Positions 50,119-59,946 of a stretch of 64,000 nt of DNA are shown piece after piece. The notes under the pieces are model-generated. The model was not told the origin of the DNA, did no database searches, and worked only from the letters and a program-made list of their open reading frames with translations. The DNA comes from Nocardia yamanashiensis NBRC 100130 (lineage in GTDB: Bacteria > Actinomycetota > Actinomycetes > Mycobacteriales > Mycobacteriaceae), in NCBI RefSeq assembly GCF_001613325.1, contig NZ_BDCD01000021.1, positions 1 to 64,000 of the forward strand, given 5' to 3'. The number at the start of each line of letters is the position of its first letter. Position 1 is the first letter of the stretch. Made by a program: the position numbers and the translations under genes.

Positions 50119-51159
50119 CTACGAAGTCGCCCCTACCGCAACCACTTCCGGGTGTCCCTGCGCCGAGTAACTCGGCATGTGCTCCACCGCTTCCCCGGCC
50201 GCCTCGGCCTCCTGATCCAGCACCACGCGCCGGCCGTGACCGAACACATAGGCCAGGAAAGCGATCTCGGCGAGCGCGCCGATCCCGATCCGCACCGCCG
50301 TCGGCAATCCGCTGGGCGTCACGAAGCCCTCGATGAAACCCGACACCAGCAGCACCAGCACCAGGCCCAATGCGATCACCGCGGTCGCCCGTCCCTGCCG
50401 GGCCATGGCCTGCGGCCGGGATTCGCGGCCCGGATCGATCAGCGTCCAGCCCAGCTTCAGGCCCGCGCCGCCGGCCACGAAAATGGCGGTCAGCTCCAGC
50501 ATTCCGTGCGGCAGGATGAAACCGAAGAAGGCGTCCAGGCGTCCGGCCTCGGCCATCAGCCCGCCGCTGACGCCCACGCTCACCGCGTTCATGAACAGCA
50601 CGTAGAGCGCGGGCAGGATGAGCACGCCGGTGAAGAGGGCGGCCGCGGCCACCCCGGCATTGTTGGTCCACACCTTGGCGGCGAACGCGTCGTGCGGATG
50701 TTCGGAGTAGTAGTTCTCGAACTCGCCGCCGGGCCGGGTCAGCGCGGTGTTGTCGGCATCGATGCCCAGCTTCCTGCGCGCCGACTCGGATACGGCCACC
50801 CACCAGCCCATCGCCGTCGATGTGAGCAGGAACACCGCCGCCACCGACACCCACCACGGCCACGAGCGATACAGCGCCGCCGGGAACCGCACGGTGAAGA
50901 ACCGGCCGATCTCGGCGGCCGTGTCCACCCGCGCGCCCAGTACCCGGCCGCGCGCCCGGGTCAGCACCACCGACAGTCCCGCGATCAGATCCGGATCCGC
51001 CGACCGTGCCTGCAAACCGGCCAGCTGTTGCGAGGCGAGGCGATACAGCCGCACCAGTTCGTCGGCCTCCGCGCCGGACAGGCGCTTACGCCGGGTCGCC
51101 AGCAGCTGGAGTCGGTCCCAGGCCGGTTTGTGCACGAACGTGTACGCGTCCAGATCCAT
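50119..51159 (-). CDS. SpoIIM-family (DUF95) membrane protein
   Basis: This 346-residue protein starts MDLDAYTFVHKPAWDRLQLL, an N-terminal helical region typical of actinobacterial SpoIIM-like proteins (Rv3694c). About six membrane helices follow. Conserved Asn/Gly-rich segments such as WTNNAGVAAAALFTG and LPHGMLELTAIFVAGGAGLKLG are present. In sporulating firmicutes SpoIIM works in engulfment; here the role is unknown, probably membrane or envelope remodelling with the neighbouring RDD and MoxR cluster. AGGAGGGCACC precedes ATG. Confidence 0.88.
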   Translation of the reverse strand: MDLDAYTFVHKPAWDRLQLLATRRKRLSGAEADELVRLYRLASQQLAGLQARSADPDLIAGLSVVLTRARGRVLGARVDTAAEIGRFFTVRFPAALYRSWPWWVSVAAVFLLTSTAMGWWVAVSESARRKLGIDADNTALTRPGGEFENYYSEHPHDAFAAKVWTNNAGVAAAALFTGVLILPALYVLFMNAVSVGVSGGLMAEAGRLDAFFGFILPHGMLELTAIFVAGGAGLKLGWTLIDPGRESRPQAMARQGRATAVIALGLVLVLLVSGFIEGFVTPSGLPTAVRIGIGALAEIAFLAYVFGHGRRVVLDQEAEAAGEAVEHMPSYSAQGHPEVVAVGATS

Positions 51160-51231
51160 AGGGTGCCCTCCTGCGCTACAGCTGAAAGAATGCTAGCCAG
51201 GTAATCCGACAAGTTCACGGGACGAACCAGC

Positions 51232-52023
51232 ATGGCGCTTTTCACCACCGGCGAGGCCGTCGCCGTCGAGCTGCCGATCGCGCGCATCCCGACCCGGGGC
51301 GCGGCGTTCCTGCTCGACGCGCTGACGCAGTTGATCGGCGGGTTCCTGCTGGTGCTGCTCACCCAGGGACTACTGGAATGGTGGGGCGCGGACGATGCCT
51401 GGCGGAGCGCGGCCGGGGTGGTGTGCGTGGCTTTCGCGCTGATCGGATATCCGGCCATCTTCGAAACCCTGTCCAGCGGAAGGTCGCTCGGCAAGATGGC
51501 GTTCGGCCTGCGCGTGGTGCGCTCGGACGGCGGGCCGGTGGATTTCCGGCATGCCATCACCCGCGCGCTGTCCGGGCTCGTCGACTTCTGGCTGCTGGGC
51601 ACCGGACTGGTCGCCATCGTCACCTCGCTGTGCTCCCCGAACGCCCGCCGCGTGGGTGACGCGCTCGCGGGCACGGTCGTCGTGCACGAGCGCAGCCGCA
51701 TTCCGTTCGCCGCGCTCGCCGCGCCGCCGCCGTGGCTGGCGGGCTGGGCGCGCTCGCTGGATCTCTCCGGCCTGCCCGACGATCTCGCACTCGCCGTGCG
51801 CCGCTACCTGATTCGCTTTCCCACCCTGACCCCCGCAGCCCAGGACCACCTGGGCCGCACCCTGGTCCTCACCGTCTGCGCGCGCCTGCGGGTACCGCCG
51901 CCGAACGGCTATCCGCCCCTGCACATCCTGGGCGCGGTGCTCGCCGAACGGCAGCGCCGGGCCCTCCCGGTCCCGCAATACCTCCCGGCCCCACCTATTC
52001 AATTCCCCCAGCGCGTGGCCTGA
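51232..52023 (+). CDS. RDD-family membrane protein
   Basis: This 263-residue protein has the RDD domain in its first half (IARIPTRGAAFLLDALTQLI; the Arg and Asp residues are conserved, with SSGRSLGKMAFGLRVV following). Three to four membrane helices are followed by a soluble C-terminal tail of unknown role. It is divergent from the SpoIIM gene with a 72-bp gap and convergent with the DUF58 gene (Rv3695 position). The family may act in ion or small-molecule transport; the substrate is unknown. Confidence 0.88.
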   Translation: MALFTTGEAVAVELPIARIPTRGAAFLLDALTQLIGGFLLVLLTQGLLEWWGADDAWRSAAGVVCVAFALIGYPAIFETLSSGRSLGKMAFGLRVVRSDGGPVDFRHAITRALSGLVDFWLLGTGLVAIVTSLCSPNARRVGDALAGTVVVHERSRIPFAALAAPPPWLAGWARSLDLSGLPDDLALAVRRYLIRFPTLTPAAQDHLGRTLVLTVCARLRVPPPNGYPPLHILGAVLAERQRRALPVPQYLPAPPIQFPQRVA

Positions 52024-52050
52024 TTCTCGGACCCGAAGGCGAGCGCTGGC

Positions 52051-53346
52051 TCAGAGCGCCCCGGTTTGCTTGAGCTCCAGGTACTCGTCGGCGAGTGCGC
52101 CCGGCAGCTGGTCCGGAGCGGCCGCGATCACGCGGACGCCGATGCGGCGCAAGGTTTCCCGGGCCACCGCGTGCTCGGCGATGATGTTCTCCGCCGCGGC
52201 GGCGTTGTAGAGGTCGTCGAGCCCGGAGCGCCGGGAGGCGGCGGCCGCCACCTCCGGATCGGTGACCGAGACGACCAGCACGCGGTGCCGGTCGGTGAGC
52301 ACCGGGAGGACCGGCATCAGACCTTCGGTCACGATCGCGGCATCCAGGTGCGTGAACCAGACCACCAGGCTGCGGCGGCGGGCGCGTTGCAAGGTGGCGC
52401 GCAGCAGGCCGCGATAGTCGGTGTCCACCAGTTCCGGGGTGATCCCGGCCAGCGCGTGCATGAGCTTGAGCTGCAGGCGTTTTCCGCCGATACCGCGCAC
52501 CTCGGTGCGGACCCGGCGGTCGTAGGCCAGCAGATCCACCGAATCGCCGCCCGCCGCCGCCAGCCCGCCGAGCAGCAGCGCCGCTTCGATGGTGGCGTCC
52601 AGGCGGGTGCCGTCGCCGACCCGGCCCGCGCTCACCCGGCCGGTATCCATCAGCATGACCACGTGCCGATTGCGTTCCGGCCGCCAGGTGCGCACCAGCA
52701 CGTCCTTGGCGCGCGCGGTGGCCCGCCAGTCGATGGTGCGGACATCGTCCCCGGCCACATACTCACGGAAGGAATCGAATTCGGTGCCCTGCCCGCGCAG
52801 GATGGTGGTGTTGCGGCCCTCCAGATGCTGCAACTGCTTGACCTTGGATGCCAGCAGTTTCTCGCTGCGGAACGGCGGCAGCGCGCGCAGCCGGGCGGGA
52901 ACGTCCCGGCGCACCTGACGGCCCGCCATGCCCAGCGGGCCGAACAGCCGCACCGTCACCGGTCCCGCCACCCGGTCGCCGCGATAGGCGGGGGTGAGCT
53001 CGGTGTGCAGCCGGATCTTGCTGTTGGGCGGCAGCCGCAGCCGATGGGCGCGTCGATCGGCGTGCGCGCTGGCGGGCCAGTCATCCCACAGCCGCCCGCG
53101 CAGGCCCCGCGTGCCGGTATTGACCGCGACCAGTTCCACTTCGATGCTGCGGCCCGAACGCACGGTGGTGATCGGTTCGCGCGAGAACTCCAGGGCGGCG
53201 GGCGATCCCATCGCCGCCAGATCGACCAGTACCAGCAGCGCCAGCAGGGCCGTCCCCGCCGCCACCCCGATCCAGGACGGCAGCACCAGGGTGACGAGCA
53301 GGGCCACGACGGCGGCGGTGAGCGCCAGCCGGCCGGTGACGACCAC
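52051..53346 (-). CDS. DUF58 protein with von Willebrand A-like fold
   Basis: This 431-residue protein has two N-terminal membrane helices followed by a soluble DUF58 region. The signature is GTEFDSFREYVAGDDVRTIDWRATARAKDV split around the middle, then a VWA-like MLMDTG motif (MIDAS remnant). DUF58 proteins pair with MoxR ATPases, probably as chaperone-assisted metal or protein assembly systems. It follows moxR after 3 bases. Confidence 0.9.
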   Translation of the reverse strand: MVVTGRLALTAAVVALLVTLVLPSWIGVAAGTALLALLVLVDLAAMGSPAALEFSREPITTVRSGRSIEVELVAVNTGTRGLRGRLWDDWPASAHADRRAHRLRLPPNSKIRLHTELTPAYRGDRVAGPVTVRLFGPLGMAGRQVRRDVPARLRALPPFRSEKLLASKVKQLQHLEGRNTTILRGQGTEFDSFREYVAGDDVRTIDWRATARAKDVLVRTWRPERNRHVVMLMDTGRVSAGRVGDGTRLDATIEAALLLGGLAAAGGDSVDLLAYDRRVRTEVRGIGGKRLQLKLMHALAGITPELVDTDYRGLLRATLQRARRRSLVVWFTHLDAAIVTEGLMPVLPVLTDRHRVLVVSVTDPEVAAAASRRSGLDDLYNAAAAENIIAEHAVARETLRRIGVRVIAAAPDQLPGALADEYLELKQTGAL

Positions 53347-53349
53347 GGT

Positions 53350-54362
<1,013 letters not shown>

Positions 54363-54366
<4 letters not shown>

Positions 54367-55430
54367 AAGACCTCCGCTTCGATCCATTCGAGTTGTGCGG
54401 CCACGAGTTCCAGCGTGGCCCGGTCGGCGACCGGGTCGTAGAGGGCGGCGCGGACCGAACCGGGGTCCGCGCCGGTGCGACCGGCGATGGCGGCGACCAC
54501 CAGTTCCGGTGGGGCGTCCGCGGTCACGTGCAGCGCGGGCCGCAGGCGGCGCAGCGCGGCCGCCCGCAGTTTCGCCGCCACATGATCGTGATCGCGGGAT
54601 TTGCGATACAGCCCGGCCTGCCCGGTCAGCAGTTCGTTGGCGGGCGCCTCCACCGGACGGGGTTCGCCGACCACCGCGCCGCGCCGCCGGCCGCGCCAGC
54701 AGATGACGATCACCCAGACCAGCAGCCACTGGGTGCCGCCGAAAGCCAGCCAGCCGGGCAGGCTTTCGAAGATGGAGTCGTCGCCCTCGCCGAAATCCGG
54801 GTTGATATCGGGCTGGTCCGGGGTCTCCGGTTTGGGCGGCGGCGTTGTCGGCTTGTCGGGGACGTCCGGGGCGCTCACATGCATGAGCGCGTAGATGAAC
54901 AGGAACAGCAGCAGCGCGCCGAGGATGGCGGCCCAGAAACGCCAATCCCGCAGCAGCGCGGGCCATTCGACAGGCTCGCGGTCGCCTTTGCCCTTGCGGG
55001 CTGGGCGGCGCTTGCGGGCTTTGCGTTTCTCCGCGCCGACCTCGACCGGTTCGGACTTCGGCGGCGGCGCGATCGAGAACCGGTCGGCGTGCTCCAAGCG
55101 CCGGTACTCGGCCTCGGTGGCGGGGCGGCCGCCGTAGACGATCTCGTCGAAACTGTGTGCCACCGGCGGCAATTCGACCGCCTCGGCGGGCATGGCGGTG
55201 GTCGCGGCGCGGGCGGTCTCCTGCGCCGTCCGGCCCGGCTCCACCTCGAGTACGCCGCGCTGCTCGAGTCCGCGCGAGACGGCCCGATAGCGTTCCCGCA
55301 GCGCGACACCGAATTCGGCGCGCTGGGCGGCGGCCTCGGCGGCGGCCAGATGCGCGGCGGCGGGGCCGAGCGTGGGCGGCGGGGGCGTCGGGGCGGCGAA
55401 CTGGCCGGGGGGAGTGGTCGGTTCGGTCAC
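54363..55430 (-). CDS. DUF4129-type membrane protein with DUF4350-like tail (apparent fusion)
   Basis: This 355-residue protein has an N-terminal cytoplasmic DUF4129-like segment (YRAVSRGLEQRGVLEVEPGRT and FDEIVYGGRPATEAEY; about residues 35-125). A basic linker precedes a membrane helix (WAAILGALLLFLFIYALMHV), a short Pro-rich loop, and a second helix (GTQWLLVWVIVICW). The C-terminal cytoplasmic tail has LYRKSRDHDHVAAKLRAAAL resembling the end of DUF4350 proteins. In M. tuberculosis these are two genes (Rv3690, Rv3691); here the extracytoplasmic DUF4350 portion seems missing. GTG 55430 overlaps the previous stop. The fusion reading is my inference. Confidence 0.7.
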
Positions 55431-56305
55431 CGGGCGCCCTCCACCGGTACGGCGATATCCCAGCCCTCGCGGCGGCAGCGGCGGTCGACATAGCTGACCA
55501 CCCGGGTCGCCGACTCGACCACTTCGCCGAACGCGAGCACGCACATGGCCAGGCAGATCAATACGACGGTGACCGACCAGCGATGGGTGCCGAAGATGCC
55601 GGACAGGAAACCCCACAGCGTGAAGATCGGGAGCGCGATCACCAGCGCGAGCAGGAAGCGGTGATAGAGCCAGATGCCGACGGTCTGCCATTCCGACCCG
55701 GCGGCAAGCAGTTTCGCGCGGGCGGCGGCCGGACGGTAGGCGGCCGATTCCTCGAAGATGACGACCACGGTGGTGAAGCGCCGTCCGCGCAACCAGGCCA
55801 GCCAGATGACGGCCATCGGGAAGGTGACGATCAGCGGGGTGCCGAGTGCGAGCACGCCGAGGGCGACCAGGGTGAACACGATCGAATAGGCGAACAGCGG
55901 ACCCGCCTGCGCGGCAAGCCGATTCAGCGCCGCGCGCCAGGTGAGCGGCGGTTGACCGTGCACCGCGGCCAGCACGACCGGCACCGTCACGCCGCGCACG
56001 AACATCCGCATGGCCCAGGCGCACAACAGCCCGCCGAGCAGCGCGCCCCAGAAGGTTCCGGCATCGGACTCATCGGTGGCGGCGGCGACCAGCACGGCCA
56101 CGCCGATGGTGAGCAACGCGGCCACCGTGGCGGCGACACCGGCCAAGGCCAGCAGCGTCTTGAGCCGCGTCTGGATCAACCCGAACGGCAGGTCCAGCAG
56201 TTCGCGGAACTGCAATGGACGGAACGGCACCGGCGCGGGATCTGCGATCGGTTCCCCCACCGAGCCGGTCGGCGGACCGACAGAGTCGGCGGCGGCTGGC
56301 AACAC
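55427..56305 (-). CDS. Multi-spanning membrane protein (Rv3689-type)
   Basis: This 292-residue integral membrane protein has six or so helices, resembling the membrane domain of glycerophosphodiester phosphodiesterase-like proteins; no catalytic domain is present. Conserved start FRPLQFRELLDLPFGLIQTRLKTLL. It begins the minus-strand MoxR operon; the stop overlaps the DUF4129 start. The first codon is GTG at 56305. Specific role unknown. Confidence 0.8.
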   Translation of the reverse strand: MLPAAADSVGPPTGSVGEPIADPAPVPFRPLQFRELLDLPFGLIQTRLKTLLALAGVAATVAALLTIGVAVLVAAATDESDAGTFWGALLGGLLCAWAMRMFVRGVTVPVVLAAVHGQPPLTWRAALNRLAAQAGPLFAYSIVFTLVALGVLALGTPLIVTFPMAVIWLAWLRGRRFTTVVVIFEESAAYRPAAARAKLLAAGSEWQTVGIWLYHRFLLALVIALPIFTLWGFLSGIFGTHRWSVTVVLICLAMCVLAFGEVVESATRVVSYVDRRCRREGWDIAVPVEGAR

Positions 56306-56360
56306 GCCGCCGAGTTTAGCTTGACCAGCCCGTTCAGGCGCTCGTTGTTTTCCGGGGGCG

Positions 56361-56909
56361 TCAGGAGTCGCGGGCGAGCAGGCGCGCGACGACCTGCTTG
56401 TACAACTCCGGGTCGATGGGCGGCAGGCCGATCAGGGCGCGCAGGTAGACGCCGTCGCCGACCAATTGCACGATCTCGGCCTGGACCGGGTCCGGGATCT
56501 CGCGGTCCAGCGGCGCGCGCCAGGACGCCAGGATTTCGGTGAAGGCGCGATCGGTTTCCGCATGCCCGGTGTCCTGCGAGCCGTCGATGGTGCGCATGGC
56601 CGCGAGCATCGAGCGATACAGCGCGAGTTCGACGGCGTCGGCATTGTCGTCCGGATGCGGGGCCTGGAGATACCACTCGGCCACCGAACGCCCTTGTTCC
56701 TGGGCGGTTTTCACCTGATCGTCGGCGCGTTCGCCGACCCGGCGCAGCAGTCCCGCCAGCAGCGCGTCCTTGCTCTTGAAGTGATAGAGCAGGCCGCCCT
56801 TCGACACCCCGGCCTTGGCGGCCACGTTCTCCAGCGTCACCTGGGACATGCCTTTGTCGAGCAGCAGGTTCTCGAGCGCGTCGAGGATCTTCTCCCGGGT
56901 CGTCGTCAC
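56361..56909 (-). CDS. TetR-family repressor of the adjacent efflux pump
   Basis: This 182-residue regulator has an N-terminal TetR helix-turn-helix (TLENVAAKAGVSKGGLLYHF, about residues 24-43) and a helical ligand-binding C-terminus. It is divergent from an MFS multidrug transporter, with two near-identical palindromes between the genes. It should repress both genes and release in the presence of a toxic or lipophilic ligand. A GTG start at 56909 gives MTTTREKIL. Confidence 0.92.
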   Translation of the reverse strand: MTTTREKILDALENLLLDKGMSQVTLENVAAKAGVSKGGLLYHFKSKDALLAGLLRRVGERADDQVKTAQEQGRSVAEWYLQAPHPDDNADAVELALYRSMLAAMRTIDGSQDTGHAETDRAFTEILASWRAPLDREIPDPVQAEIVQLVGDGVYLRALIGLPPIDPELYKQVVARLLARDS

Positions 56910-56941
56910 ATCTCGGAACTGTACCGCCAGCGGTGAGCTGT

Positions 56942-56984
56942 ACCGTCCGGACGGTTAATTGTGTTACTGTACCGTCTGGACGGT
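56942..56984. promoter_or_regulatory. Two TetR operators
   Basis: ACCGTCCGGACGGT (56942-56955) and ACCGTCTGGACGGT (56971-56984), 29 bp start to start, in the TetR-MFS gap. They form a matched pair for a TetR dimer each. Confidence 0.8.
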
Positions 56985-57006
56985 TCAACTCTGAGAGAGA
57001 AAGTCG

Positions 57007-58602
57007 ATGACCACCCAACCCACCGCCCGGTCCGGAACCACGACCCCGGCGGACACCCACGCACCCACCGCCCAGCACCTCCACCTCGGAACGGCCGCCG
57101 CACCCAAGGCGCGGCCGCGGGATTGGGCCGGACTCGGCGTGCTCGCCCTCGCGCTTCTCCTTATTTCTGTGGACGCCACCGTGCTCGATCTGGCGGTCCC
57201 GTCCATCACCGCCGATCTCGCGCCCACCACGCCGCAGCTGCTGTGGATCATCGACGTGTACTCGTTCGTGCTGGCCGGTCTGCTGGTCACCATGGGCACG
57301 CTCGGCGATCGCATCGGGCGGCGGAAGCTGTTGCTGATCGGTGCGATCGGGTTCGCGGTGGCCTCGGCGCTGGCCGCCTGGGCGATCAGCCCGGCCATGC
57401 TCATCGCGGCCCGCGTGCTGCAGGGTGTCGCGGGTGCGACGCTCATGCCCGCCACCCTCGGCCTGATTCGGTCGATGTTCCAGAACGCGCGCCAGCGCAC
57501 CCTCGCCATCTCGGTGTGGGGCGCCATGGCGGCCTCGGGTGCGGCGTTCGGTCCGCTGCTCGGCGGCTGGATGCTGGAGCACTTCTGGTGGGGCTCCGTA
57601 TTTTTGGTGAACCTGCCGGTCATGGCCGTGCTGGTGCTGGCGGCTCCGCTGCTGGTGCCGGAATCGCGCGACCCGAACCCGGGCCGTTTCGATCTGACCA
57701 GCGCGGCGCTGTCCATGCTGGCGCTGATCCCGATCGTGTACGCGGTCAAGGAGTTCGCGGCCCACGGCCCGAGCCTGAACCTGCTCATCGCGGCGAGCGT
57801 CGGCGTGGTGTCGGGTTACGTGTTCATCCGCCGCCAGCAGGGGCTGGCGGCGCCGCTCATCGACCTGGACCTGTTCCGGCTGCCGCAGTTCCGGGCCGCC
57901 GTGTTCACCAACCTGCTGTCGGTGTTCGCGCTGGCCGGCGTGCTGTTCTTCGGTTCGCAGTACCTGCAGTTGGTGCTCGGCAAGTCGCCGCTGGAGGCCG
58001 GCCTGCTGCTGATCCCCGGCACCATCGGTTCGATGGTCGGCGCGCTGGTGGCGGCCTGGCTGGTGCGCTGGTGGCGTCCGGCCACCGTGCTCGCGGGTTC
58101 CCTGGTGACGGTGGCGACGGGCGCGACGCTCTACTGGTTGCTCCCCACCGATCCGTCCGGTTCGGTGACCCCGTTCATCGTCGGCTTCCTGCTCATCGGC
58201 CTCGGTGAGGGTGTGGCACTGACGGTTTCGTCCGACATGATCGTCAGCACCGCCCCCGAAGCGCGTGCCGGCAACGCCGCCGCCATCTCGGAGACCGCCA
58301 TGGAAATGGGCATCGCCTTGGGCGTCGCCGTCCTCGGCAGCGCCGTCATGGCCGCCTTCCGCAACGGACTGGACCTGACCCACGTCCCGTCCGACCGGGT
58401 AGACGCGGCCCGCGAATCCCTCGGCGGCGCGGTCGAAACCGCCAAGGCGCTCCCGCAACCGGCATCCGGTGAACTACTGAACTCGGCGCACTCCGCCTTC
58501 GTCAGCGGCATCCACCTGGCCGCCACCGGCACCACCCTGATCCTCCTGATCACGGCAGTGGTCGCCTACCGCGCCGCAACCAAGCGCCATCCCACAGCCT
58601 GA
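57007..58602 (+). CDS. MFS multidrug efflux transporter (14-TMS, QacA/EmrB type)
   Basis: This 531-residue transporter begins with a 40-residue Thr/Pro/His-rich cytoplasmic tail, then 14 predicted membrane helices. Motif A appears as LGDRIGRRKLLLIG and motif C-like GAAFGPLLGGWMLEHFWW. D-I-D acidic residue pattern VDATVLDLAVPSI in helix 1 is typical of DHA2 exporters. Divergent TetR and two operators indicate induction by substrate. GAGAGAAAG precedes ATG 57007. Confidence 0.93.
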   Translation: MTTQPTARSGTTTPADTHAPTAQHLHLGTAAAPKARPRDWAGLGVLALALLLISVDATVLDLAVPSITADLAPTTPQLLWIIDVYSFVLAGLLVTMGTLGDRIGRRKLLLIGAIGFAVASALAAWAISPAMLIAARVLQGVAGATLMPATLGLIRSMFQNARQRTLAISVWGAMAASGAAFGPLLGGWMLEHFWWGSVFLVNLPVMAVLVLAAPLLVPESRDPNPGRFDLTSAALSMLALIPIVYAVKEFAAHGPSLNLLIAASVGVVSGYVFIRRQQGLAAPLIDLDLFRLPQFRAAVFTNLLSVFALAGVLFFGSQYLQLVLGKSPLEAGLLLIPGTIGSMVGALVAAWLVRWWRPATVLAGSLVTVATGATLYWLLPTDPSGSVTPFIVGFLLIGLGEGVALTVSSDMIVSTAPEARAGNAAAISETAMEMGIALGVAVLGSAVMAAFRNGLDLTHVPSDRVDAARESLGGAVETAKALPQPASGELLNSAHSAFVSGIHLAATGTTLILLITAVVAYRAATKRHPTA

Positions 58603-58724
58603 TCCAGAGCCCGGTTGACCGCCGGCCTTGTCGAGCGGCATCGTGCCCTGGTGTGGCCTGGTCGGGCGGTGGCCTAGCCCCTGATGTGGCCTCTCCCCGG
58701 GCGGCGGCCCACCCCTTTTGGCTC

Positions 58725-58755
58725 GGGGTTTCAGGGGCTTGCCCCTGAGGACCCC
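58725..58755. repeat. Intergenic GC-hairpin repeat, copy E
   Basis: GGGGTTTCAGGGGCTTGCCCCTGAGG then ACCCC forms a long hairpin (split here at position 58750). Same family as the copies at 12411, 24811, 32161 and 34611. Confidence 0.6.
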
Positions 58756-58800
58756 AGGAGTGGGAATTCTCTCGCAGTCATGCTGTGAAAAAGCCTGTGG

Positions 58801-58837
58801 CCCGCATGTTTCCGTGTTCTACGTGAAACATTGCGGG
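58801..58837. terminator. Terminator-like hairpin between converging genes
   Basis: CCCGCATGTTTC (58801-58812) pairs with GAAACATTGCGGG (58825-58837) with one bulge. It probably terminated the MFS gene and the DUF4407 gene before the insertion sequence moved in. Confidence 0.55.
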
Positions 58838-58857
58838 CCACGGTCGTCGCGGGCTAG

Positions 58858-59946
58858 GCCGTGTTTCGAAAGTGGTGCCCGTTGGGAGGTGCCGCTTCGT
58901 GGCACGTCTCAATGTGTGAGCTGGAAGGTGTTGTCCGCGTTGGCGAATGGGTGAGGTCTCCGGTATTGAAGTTGTTCGACCAAGAAGCAACTGAACACCG
59001 GAGACCTCGTGCCCAGCGTAGCGGTGACCAGGCGCGCGGACCTGACCGACGCCCAATGGGCGCGGTTGGCACCGCTGCTGCCTCGTGGTAAGAAGGCGGG
59101 ACGCCCGCCGAAGTGGACGAAACGACAGCTCATCGACGGGATTCGGTGGCGGGTGCGGGTCGGCGCACCGTGGCGGGACGTGCCCGAACAGTACGGACCG
59201 TGGCAGACGGTGTACGGGTTGTTGCGCCGTTGGCAGCGCACCGGGATCTGGGAGTTGATCCTGAAAGGGCTGCAGGCGATCGCCGACGCGGCCGGTTCGA
59301 TTGTGTGGGAGGTGAGCGTGGACTCCACCATCGCCCGCGCGCACCGGCACGCCGCGGGTGCCCGCCGCGACGGTGCCGCCCAGGTCGAACCGCCCGGTGG
59401 GGTCGAGGTCGAACCCGACGATCATGCCCTGGGCCGTTCGCGGGGCGGCTGGAGCACGAAAACCCATCTGGCCACCGAGCAGGGGCGCAAAACCTTGTCG
59501 ATCGTGATCACCGCGGGTCAGTGTGGGGACAGCCCGCAGTTCACCGCGGTGCTCGACGGCATCGCCGTGCCCCGTCTCGGGAAGGGCCGCCCGCGCACAC
59601 GCCCGGACCGGGTGCGCGGCGACAAGGCGTACGCGTCGGCCGCCAACCGTGCCCACCTGCGTCGACGCGGAATCAAGGCGACGATCCCCGAGAAGAGGGA
59701 CCAGCGCGCTCACCGGAAGAAGAAGGGTTCCGCCGGGGGCCGTCTCCACGCTTTCGACGCCGAGGACTACAAGCTGCGCCATGCCGTGGAGTGCGGGATC
59801 GCGCAACTCAAGGAAAACCGTGCGGTGGCAACACGATTCGACAAACTCGCGGTCCGCTACCTGGCCACCGTCCGCATCGCCGCGATCAACCAGTGGCTCC
59901 GCCACGGGTGAGAGCCAGCCACCCCCACCCACTTTCGAAACACGGC
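58858..59946 (+). mobile_element. Intact IS5-family insertion sequence
   Basis: This 1089-bp element is bounded by an 18-bp perfect inverted repeat GCCGTGTTTCGAAAGTGG (58858-58875; complement at 59929-59946). Direct repeats CTAG flank it (58854-58857 and 59947-59950), fitting the short YTAR-type targets of this group. It has one full-length transposase gene. It sits at the very end of the DUF4407 gene; the right-hand CTAG supplies that gene's stop codon. Confidence 0.9.
59009..59911 (+). CDS. IS5-family transposase
   Basis: This 300-residue DDE transposase begins with an N-terminal DUF4096-like region (LTDAQWARLAPLLPRG, GAPWRDVPEQYGPWQTV). The catalytic triad is likely the Asp of VDSTIARAH, the Asp of RGDKAYAS and the Glu of ECGIAQLKENR, with a basic C-terminal RYLATVRIAAINQWLRHG. 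The frame is continuous with no frameshift, so the element may be active. ATG at 59009 lies 134 bases inside the left terminal repeat. Confidence 0.95.
   Translation: MPSVAVTRRADLTDAQWARLAPLLPRGKKAGRPPKWTKRQLIDGIRWRVRVGAPWRDVPEQYGPWQTVYGLLRRWQRTGIWELILKGLQAIADAAGSIVWEVSVDSTIARAHRHAAGARRDGAAQVEPPGGVEVEPDDHALGRSRGGWSTKTHLATEQGRKTLSIVITAGQCGDSPQFTAVLDGIAVPRLGKGRPRTRPDRVRGDKAYASAANRAHLRRRGIKATIPEKRDQRAHRKKKGSAGGRLHAFDAEDYKLRHAVECGIAQLKENRAVATRFDKLAVRYLATVRIAAINQWLRHG

Noticed and set aside
58816..58829. parS-like GTTCTACGTGAAAC
   Set aside because: Two mismatches from consensus, far from the other sites, and explained by the 58801-58837 hairpin in which it lies.
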